A DNA stretch of 64,000 nt from Paenibacillus_E qinlingensis. GTDB taxonomy: Bacteria; Bacillota; Bacilli; Paenibacillales; NBRC-103111. Both the position numbers and the translations under genes were made by a program. The stretch is from contig NZ_JAQIVH010000008.1 in assembly GCF_028746185.1 (NCBI RefSeq), positions 186,001 through 250,000 on the forward strand. The letters run 5' to 3'. Of the stretch, positions 55,167 through 61,650 are shown one piece after another. Position 1 is the stretch's first letter, and each line of letters begins with the position of its first letter. The notes under the pieces were generated by a model. That model was not told the origin of the DNA. It searched no databases and saw only the letters and a list, made by a program, of their open reading frames with translations.

Positions 55167-56015
55167 CTATGTCCCTTGGCGCTTTCGATATTTCACTGGA
55201 CTCATGCCAAATCTTCCTTTGAACAATTGATGAAAGTAACTCAGATTATAGAAATGGAGATCCATGGCTATATCCATCACGCTTTGGGAACTGTATGCGA
55301 GCATATTAGCAGCATAATTCAACCGAAGGCTATTAATAAAGTCCGTAGGCGTCATTTGAAAATACTTCTTAAACTCCCGACATACATGATGATGACTCTT
55401 GCCCGACAGTTCTACCATCCGTTCGGGACCCCCTACGAAATTATCTTTCTTAAACATCTCCCCATACACGTTAGTTAGCCACTCTGGTGCGTCGGATTCT
55501 CTAGCTTCTGTATATGTGGAGAAATATTGGGTCAAGCTGCCCACCAGAATCGACCTCAAACCTGTCTTGATCCCCTCTTTCTTCCCCACTGGCATCGCGG
55601 CGATCCGCTCGAATTGGTGTAGGAACTGTTTCCGCTCTGACTCTGATAGCAAATACAACGGTGGGTAAGGAGAAGCCAACAAGCGTTCTGGTTGATAACC
55701 TTTTCCTAGAAAATGAAGCAACGCATTCACGGTATCTACCGAATAAGCAATGTTAATATATTCGCATTCCTCTTCGGAACCGGCTAAACATACATGCACA
55801 TCATCTGGCCGTATGAAAAGTAAGCTCCCTACAGGTAAATGTTGACTTGTCCCATCTGCAAAAGCATGTTTGAGCGTTCCCTTTAACACGCAATGAAGCT
55901 CGTAATATTCATGATTATGCAACATTCGAACATTGTTGCTTGTTTTATGGATGCGATAGTAAGCTTCGATTGCTGGATCAATGACCTGTTCTGCTGTAAA
56001 ATGTCGGATCTGCAT
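55167..56015 (-). CDS. AraC-family regulator, divergent from isomerase/dehydrogenase operon
   Basis: 282-residue transcription factor with an N-terminal cupin (H-N-H-E-Y-Y-E-L near 33; R-P-D-D-V-H near 70) and a C-terminal AraC helix-turn-helix pair (about 180-280, ending S-Y-F-H-Q-L-F-K-G-R-F-G-M-S-P). ATG 56015 is chosen because AAGGGAG lies 9 bases upstream; a longer frame reaches 56039. It is divergent from the isomerase gene with about 150 bp between, the usual layout for a regulator controlling its neighbour. Confidence 0.9.
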   Translation of the reverse strand: MQIRHFTAEQVIDPAIEAYYRIHKTSNNVRMLHNHEYYELHCVLKGTLKHAFADGTSQHLPVGSLLFIRPDDVHVCLAGSEEECEYINIAYSVDTVNALLHFLGKGYQPERLLASPYPPLYLLSESERKQFLHQFERIAAMPVGKKEGIKTGLRSILVGSLTQYFSTYTEARESDAPEWLTNVYGEMFKKDNFVGGPERMVELSGKSHHHVCREFKKYFQMTPTDFINSLRLNYAANMLAYSSQSVMDIAMDLHFYNLSYFHQLFKGRFGMSPVKYRKRQGT

Positions 56016-56167
56016 AGGTATAAACTCCCTTCGAAACAATCACGACTCGATATCAAAATAACACATGTTTGACATTCATACAACACAAGTATTTTCGCTT
56101 CTAAAATTGTATAGTGGAAAGCATAGATAACTGCTTTAAACCGCCTAGTGAAGGGAATTGAGTACCT

Positions 56168-56977
56168 ATGAAACTTAGTTATAGCACCCTAGCAACACCA
56201 GATCTATCCGGTGTAGAGGCTATAAGGCTAGCGAGAATTCATGAGTTTGATGGCATAGACTTGCGCGTTTCTGAAATGTCCGGGGAGCTGACGCTTGATG
56301 CCTCGAAGGAGCAGCTGAGAGAGCTGAGCGATACGCTAAATGGTGAGGGTATAGCTTTAGCCAGTCTCTGGGCCTATAACGAATATGGGGGATCGGGTCC
56401 TGCCTCGTGGAATCAAATGGAAATGAGCCTGCTACGCCATATTGAGCTTGCGAATAAGCTGGGGGCAACCTCCATGCGAATCGGCCTTGGTAAGAAACCA
56501 AAGGATCAATCCGAAGCACTTATTTATCTTGCGCGACTGACCGAGGTGATACAAAAGGTCTTAGGCCAAACTTCGAATCAGTTAACACTGTTAATTCAGA
56601 ATCACTATAACAATTTAAATATCCAGGAATGCGCCAAAATCATTCAGCATTGTGGGACTTCCAAGCTAGGGCTAATCGTATCTTCAGACCATTGCTGGCT
56701 ACAAGGTGAAGATCCACAGACCGTTGGACTTGCAGCAACGGGAATAACGAAACAGTTCTATGTCGCTGATATTCAAATCCACGAGAACGGCTATGAAGAT
56801 GTATTACCAGGGATGGGAGAAATCCCAATGCATGCGTACGTAAGTACACTTGGTGGGCATGATTTCCAAGGTTGGGTAACGTTTAAGTGGGAGAAGCTGT
56901 GGCGGCCTTACCTTGCCGACCCTGAAGTTGCGCTTCCTGCCTTCATCTCCTATATGCGAAATCTTATGAACGAATAG
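56168..56977 (+). CDS. Sugar phosphate isomerase/epimerase-like TIM barrel
   Basis: 269-residue xylose-isomerase-like TIM barrel. Conserved barrel features include F-D-G-I-D-L-R near 27-33 and S-S-D-H-C-W near 173-178. It is unlike the barrel at 37074 in detail. Together with the following dehydrogenase it probably converts a sugar or sugar acid, such as a uronate product. It starts 10 bp after an AAGGGAATTG ribosome site and is followed by the dehydrogenase gene after 39 bases, so the two form an operon divergent from the AraC regulator. Confidence 0.82.
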   Translation: MKLSYSTLATPDLSGVEAIRLARIHEFDGIDLRVSEMSGELTLDASKEQLRELSDTLNGEGIALASLWAYNEYGGSGPASWNQMEMSLLRHIELANKLGATSMRIGLGKKPKDQSEALIYLARLTEVIQKVLGQTSNQLTLLIQNHYNNLNIQECAKIIQHCGTSKLGLIVSSDHCWLQGEDPQTVGLAATGITKQFYVADIQIHENGYEDVLPGMGEIPMHAYVSTLGGHDFQGWVTFKWEKLWRPYLADPEVALPAFISYMRNLMNE

Positions 56978-57016
56978 CTACAATCGTTGTCAATTTGTTA
57001 CAGGAGGAAGTCACGT

Positions 57017-58009
57017 ATGAATATCCTATTATCTCTGCACACGGGCAAATTGAAGCAGCAATTCTTCCCTTCACCGCTTCTCAAACAACTTAGAGCACTT
57101 GGCAACCTGAGAGAAAATCCACATAGCACCGTCTGTACCCCTGATGAACTAAAGGTGATGTTATATCAAATCGAGGTCTGCATAGTCATGGCATGGCAAG
57201 GCGCTCCTCGTTTTACGAAAGAGGTCCTTGACCAAGCCAAGGATCTCAAGCTCATTGTAACGCCAGGAGGAAGTGTCGCCACCTTTCTAACTGAAGCTGT
57301 TTATGAAAGGGGGATTGAAGTCTGCAGTGCCAACCGGGTGATGGCGAAGTACGTAGCGGAAGGAACACTCGCCTACATGCAAACTGGCATGCGGCAAATC
57401 GTGCAGCGACAAGCTGAAATGAAGCGCGGCATCTGGAATCCCGCACCTTGTCGCAGTCTACTCAATGCTCGAATAGGACTTATTGGCCTCGGAACGGTTG
57501 GGCGATTTCTCTTGGAAATGCTTCAACCTTTTAACGTCAAGGTCAAGATCTATGATCCCTATATTACCCAGGAAATGATGGAAACGTATCCGAATGTCAC
57601 ACTTTGCAGCTTGGAAGACACCCTATCCGCTCAAGATATCGTCTCTGTCCACGCTTCCAAAACAGAAGAAACTTGGCATTTATTAAATAAAGAGCGATTA
57701 GCGCTTATGAAAGATGGCACTTTGCTTATTAATACAGCTAGAGGCGCTATTATTGATGAGCAAGCGTTGATTGCAGAACTACAAACAGGACGTATTCATG
57801 CGGTGTTGGATGTTTTTGAACAAGAGCCGCTCCCCCTGTCCAGTGAGTTAATGGCACTGGATCATGCAGTCCTGATGCCGCATGTTGCAGGTATGGTCGA
57901 ATTAGAGCGGCTAAGTCTCACCATGGTTGAGGAAATCGCACGTTTCGGGCGGGGAGATGAGCTTCTCTATCGAGTCCCCTTTGAACAGTTTCAACATATG
58001 ACTAGGTAG
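57017..58009 (+). CDS. D-isomer-specific 2-hydroxyacid dehydrogenase
   Basis: 330 residues. NAD-binding G-L-I-G-L-G-T-V-G-R (about 153-162), catalytic R (N-T-A-R-G, near 241), E (E-Q-E-P-L, near 270) and H (M-P-H-V-A-G, near 288) are present, so an active enzyme that interconverts a 2-hydroxy and 2-oxo acid, such as a hydroxypyruvate or keto-sugar acid. ATG 57017 is chosen because AGGAGG lies 9 bases upstream; the longer frame from 56987 is rejected. Second gene of the operon with the TIM-barrel isomerase, and ended by a strong terminator. Confidence 0.9.
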   Translation: MNILLSLHTGKLKQQFFPSPLLKQLRALGNLRENPHSTVCTPDELKVMLYQIEVCIVMAWQGAPRFTKEVLDQAKDLKLIVTPGGSVATFLTEAVYERGIEVCSANRVMAKYVAEGTLAYMQTGMRQIVQRQAEMKRGIWNPAPCRSLLNARIGLIGLGTVGRFLLEMLQPFNVKVKIYDPYITQEMMETYPNVTLCSLEDTLSAQDIVSVHASKTEETWHLLNKERLALMKDGTLLINTARGAIIDEQALIAELQTGRIHAVLDVFEQEPLPLSSELMALDHAVLMPHVAGMVELERLSLTMVEEIARFGRGDELLYRVPFEQFQHMTR

Positions 58010-58020
58010 TCGCGGTAATG

Positions 58021-58067
58021 AAAAAGAAGCTGTACCTACGCTACTTCCGTAGGTACAGCTTCTTCTA
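58021..58067. terminator. Bidirectional terminator between dehydrogenase and lyase-like genes
   Basis: A perfect 17-bp stem (58024-58040 with 58048-58064, arms AAGAAGCTGTACCTACG and inverse) around a 7-base loop. It lies between two convergent stop codons. Confidence 0.95.
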
Positions 58068-58077
58068 GCATCTTATT

Positions 58078-59379
58078 TCAATTGATACCTAGTGAATCTA
58101 GTTTCATGTTCCCTTCACGATAGGCAATCGTTACCGTGTGATTTCCACTTGATAAGCCGGTAATCGTTTTCGTTAACGTTTGCCAATTGCTGCTGACAGA
58201 TGGCGCATACCAAACTACCCAACTGCCATTGTCAATTTTGTACCAGAAAGAATCCGATGCTAAATCTGGGGCAAGTATTGTCGCAGAAAGGGTCGCATTA
58301 CCCGCAGTTGGACGGTAAAAATTATAAACAGCTTGGCCGGTTGCTGGTGCTGATACTGTGCTGTTTAAACCAGGAGCATGAATATATTTGCCGCTAGGTG
58401 CTCCTGCATCATTGACAACTGCCCATGGAGAGAAACCGCTCTGTGACGAAGCCGCTGCAGCTTGGAAGGAATACGTACCAGTCCCTCCTTCATTGATCGT
58501 CGTGCCAGGAAATTTCACATCATTGATCGCATTGCCATAACGGATTTCATCCAAATATAGCTTATGATTAATTGGCATTACAGCTCGATAGATACCGCCT
58601 TTTATTTCAAACGAAGTGGTACTGCACGCTGTAAATCCTGTCATTCCACTATAATTAACGACATTCGTATACGTGGTTTCAGTTGATAATTTTTTCCACA
58701 CTTGAGCAATCCCATCTGATCCTGTCGTTATTTTAAATTTGATGACAAAATCGACCCATTTACCTTTAAAACTTGCCAGTGTTCCAATGTTGGTAAATGT
58801 TGTAACCGTGCTCGAGTCTTGATTTCCAGTTCCGTGCCTCAGTGCAACTCTTACATTGCCACTGGTATCAACTTCCAATGCAATGTTGGGAGAAGGGTTT
58901 ATACTGCCGTCATGTTGTTTAATTTGATAGAAAACAAACCAGTCGGATGGCGTAATAAAATCGCTTGGAATATATACACTTAACCCAAGATACTTTGTTG
59001 TCTGCCAAATATTATGGTTCAGACCAGGATAGTCACTTCGGTTCAACTCAACATAATTTTCTATTCTGTCTCGATCATAAGGTACACCATTCGTTGAGCT
59101 ATCACTGGCAATTTCGTATTTAATCGAGTTGGAACCAGCACGTTTTTGAGCCGTTGTTATAGCTGGTGCCAAGTAGGTGCCTTGCTCATATCCCCAATAG
59201 GTTAAACCATTATCAGTTACATCATTACCGGCATTTACGGATGCGGCTTCCGCATCAATATAAGCATCAAGCGTTCCGGCCAGCGTTGTATTGGGGGCTA
59301 ATAATGAACAACAAATGCACATGATACATACAACTAAAACCATGGACAAAAACTTCTTAGCACTTTGTGGTGCTTTCAT
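58078..59379 (-). CDS. Secreted polysaccharide-lyase-like protein
   Basis: 433 residues. Signal peptide about 1-35 (T-L-A-G region). Residues about 40-275 form a jelly-roll domain resembling Polysacc_lyase/PL20 (glucuronan-lyase-like) proteins, with W-F-V-F-Y-Q-I-K-Q-H-D and G-K-W-V-D-F-V-I-K-F-K-I as the typical strands. The C-terminal part (about 280-433) is a second beta-sandwich, probably a carbohydrate-binding module. ATG 59379 has GAGGAG upstream; earlier starts in the 59451 frame would precede the signal peptide. A perfect cre-like box lies 58-71 bases upstream. Family assignment is by pattern only; active-site residues were not verified. Confidence 0.62.
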   Translation of the reverse strand: MKAPQSAKKFLSMVLVVCIMCICCSLLAPNTTLAGTLDAYIDAEAASVNAGNDVTDNGLTYWGYEQGTYLAPAITTAQKRAGSNSIKYEIASDSSTNGVPYDRDRIENYVELNRSDYPGLNHNIWQTTKYLGLSVYIPSDFITPSDWFVFYQIKQHDGSINPSPNIALEVDTSGNVRVALRHGTGNQDSSTVTTFTNIGTLASFKGKWVDFVIKFKITTGSDGIAQVWKKLSTETTYTNVVNYSGMTGFTACSTTSFEIKGGIYRAVMPINHKLYLDEIRYGNAINDVKFPGTTINEGGTGTYSFQAAAASSQSGFSPWAVVNDAGAPSGKYIHAPGLNSTVSAPATGQAVYNFYRPTAGNATLSATILAPDLASDSFWYKIDNGSWVVWYAPSVSSNWQTLTKTITGLSSGNHTVTIAYREGNMKLDSLGIN

Positions 59380-59436
59380 ATTTATCACTCCTCTTTTTTG
59401 TGCTACCGCCGCGCTTCTACTCGAGATGCGCATTAT

Positions 59437-59450
59437 TGAAAACGTTTTCA
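59437..59450. promoter_or_regulatory. cre-like box before lyase-like gene
   Basis: TGAAAACGTTTTCA is a perfect palindrome matching the CcpA operator consensus, 58-71 bases before the start. Confidence 0.78.
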
Positions 59451-59626
59451 AAACAACCGAACGATTAAATGAGCCATCTTCGGCTCAACTTCATTAAACT
59501 CACCTCGTCATATATATAGTTTTACTTTCTAAGTGCTCCTTTCTGTGTAGTATCTATAATGAACATCATGAAATCTTGAGAGTGAGCGAATTGATCACTC
59601 ACTCCCGATCCTTCATTGATGGAATT

Positions 59627-61555
59627 CTACTGATTGTACACGCGGTACAGTAGGACGGCAGCTTCTGCTCGAGATGTATGACTTGCTGGATTCAAGCGTT
59701 CCCCATCCCCTTCAATCAAACCATTTCGAAGCAGTGCAAAGAGACTGTCCTTCGCATAGTCAGAAAGTGTGGCTGCATCTTGGAAGCGATTGAGTTCTAT
59801 CGCTTTCGCACCACTCAGATCTTTCCCTGCGATTCTCATCGCTCTCTCCACCATAACCATCATATCTTGTCTAGAAATGAGATCCTTCGGATTCAGCTTG
59901 TTACCACCTACACCATTACTAATTCCGAGAGCCTTTGCAATCCCCGCAGCTTCATAGTAATAATCTACCGACGTAACATCATCGAAACTAGCATCGAAAT
60001 CAGCATTTATTCCCAATGCGCCAACCAGCAGCTGTAAGAAATCCGCTCTTGTCACATAAGCACCAGGTGCAAAGGTTGTTTCTGTTGTGCCATTCACAAT
60101 TCCTTTGGATGCCAATACCTCAATCTGCGTTTTGGCCCAAGTAAACTGCCCGATATCCGCAAATGTTTTGATGTCAAATGCCACCGCATAGCTACTAAAA
60201 TGTGTCGTCGTAAAGGTTACTTTACCTGTTCCTGCATGATATTTGCCAGATGGCACCTTATTAATCTTGCCTTCTCCATCTACATACCAAATGACGATAT
60301 GTTCAGGATGTTTTAGCTCCTCTATTGTCGGTGTGTAAGCCACACTTACCGTAACTGGAGCTTGATTGTTTTTCCATGAAACTAACTTGTCGTCAAGGTA
60401 AGCATTCAGTTCCACAACAGGTTTGTTTCCGATTTGCTCCTTCAAATTGGCCTTCCATCCGGAGGTATCTACCTGGCCGATGGAAATCGTAATTAAAGAT
60501 GCCGTACCGAGATCCTTCGACTTAAACATGTTGTCTGGAATGGTAATTGTTCCAAACGGCGACTCGATGGCAATTTGTCGATCGGACTGTGAATCATTCG
60601 GCTTCGTTTCCCGGAACGCTGACCGAGGCAACTCCAGTGCATAATCCTTCGCGCCTGCAACTTCTTTGATAGCCACGGTAACAACTTGGTTTCCTTTACT
60701 ATCCTTTGGTGCTTGCTCGAAAGCCTTATTTAAAACTGCCGCTTCAATCTGAGTTTGTGCAGTAGCTCCCGCCAGTACCGGCGTGAGTGCTACTTTTCCA
60801 TTGATTGGCGTTGATGTGGGTGGTGAATTTGGATTTGGACTTGGATTTGGATTTGGATTTGGATCTGGATTTGGATTTGGATCTGGATTTGGATCCGTTA
60901 CCGGTGTCGTTGGTTTAATAACCTTAACCGTATACTGCTTAACATTCGAGCCATCCTTTGAAGTTACCTTAATGGGTATCACATTCTCTCCCTCATGTAA
61001 GGCAATCGGTGCAGACGCTATTTGATTAGCAGTCGCTATGTTATTAATCTCCAAGGTCGCTAAACTCTGCTCTAAAGTCGCAGTAATCGTAGTATTTGTA
61101 GTTGAGGACGCGACGTTGACTTGATACGCAGTTTTCTCAGGATCAAATCCTGTTATTCGGTTCCCACCGACAGATAACGCACTGAGATATGCAATTTGAT
61201 CTTGAAGGTTCCCTACTGTAAAAGTCTTATTCAATAAGCTTGTGACTCCCTCACCGCTTACCGTTACATGGTATACACCATCTTGTGCGTTCGCCGTTAA
61301 CGAATTCACAAAACGGAAGTCGCCGTTGGAACCACTCATTATTTCATCAACGATGACAACCGAATTACTTGGATCTAACACTGTCAATGTAACCGACTTT
61401 CCACTACCAGATGAAAGGTTCCCTTCTACCGTTATATTTCTTGAATCTGCATCATAAGTAACCGTTGTAGTTGCAATCGTTGCAGCCAAAGAACTGATTG
61501 GTAAAAGAGCCAGGCTCATTGAAAGAATCATCATAAATATCAGTACTCTTTTCAT
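59627..61555 (-). CDS. SLH surface protein with cadherin-like repeat and Asn-Pro linker
   Basis: 642 residues. Signal peptide 1-24 (S-L-A-A); N-terminal beta domain about 25-115; cadherin-like beta-sandwich about 116-215; a P-N-P/D-P linker about 219-245; a beta domain about 250-465; three SLH repeats about 466-642 that tether it to the wall. The linker, pre-SLH domain and SLH repeats match the C-terminus of the giant protein at 27761 (for example T-H-F-S-S-Y-A versus K-H-F-S-Q-Y-A), so it may be a scaffold partner. No catalytic domain is seen. GGAGG precedes the ATG by 7 bases. A strong hairpin lies between it and the discoidin-domain gene upstream. Confidence 0.86.
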   Translation of the reverse strand: MKRVLIFMMILSMSLALLPISSLAATIATTTVTYDADSRNITVEGNLSSGSGKSVTLTVLDPSNSVVIVDEIMSGSNGDFRFVNSLTANAQDGVYHVTVSGEGVTSLLNKTFTVGNLQDQIAYLSALSVGGNRITGFDPEKTAYQVNVASSTTNTTITATLEQSLATLEINNIATANQIASAPIALHEGENVIPIKVTSKDGSNVKQYTVKVIKPTTPVTDPNPDPNPNPDPNPNPNPSPNPNSPPTSTPINGKVALTPVLAGATAQTQIEAAVLNKAFEQAPKDSKGNQVVTVAIKEVAGAKDYALELPRSAFRETKPNDSQSDRQIAIESPFGTITIPDNMFKSKDLGTASLITISIGQVDTSGWKANLKEQIGNKPVVELNAYLDDKLVSWKNNQAPVTVSVAYTPTIEELKHPEHIVIWYVDGEGKINKVPSGKYHAGTGKVTFTTTHFSSYAVAFDIKTFADIGQFTWAKTQIEVLASKGIVNGTTETTFAPGAYVTRADFLQLLVGALGINADFDASFDDVTSVDYYYEAAGIAKALGISNGVGGNKLNPKDLISRQDMMVMVERAMRIAGKDLSGAKAIELNRFQDAATLSDYAKDSLFALLRNGLIEGDGERLNPASHTSRAEAAVLLYRVYNQ

Positions 61556-61591
61556 CGTGCTCCTCCTTTATTCCGTTCCTGTTTGTTAGCA

Positions 61592-61629
61592 TCAGCAGTA
61601 GGCAACTACTGTAATTAACCTACTGCTGA
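61592..61629 (-). other. Strong hairpin without T run between discoidin and SLH genes
   Basis: TCAGCAGTAGG pairs perfectly with CCTACTGCTGA around a 16-base loop. No T run follows on the minus strand, so it is more likely an mRNA processing or stability element, or a leaky terminator, than a true terminator. Confidence 0.45.
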
Positions 61630-61650
61630 CATTCGAGCATTCTGATTAGT

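Noticed and set aside
56067..56088. TTGACA box before the isomerase gene as a sigma-A promoter
   Set aside because: The nearest -10-like TATTTT is only 15 bases away; no acceptable pair was found.
59565..59605. GAGTGAG/CTCACTC hairpin after the 642-residue SLH gene
   Set aside because: Only seven paired bases and no T run follows on the gene's strand, so it was not called a terminator.
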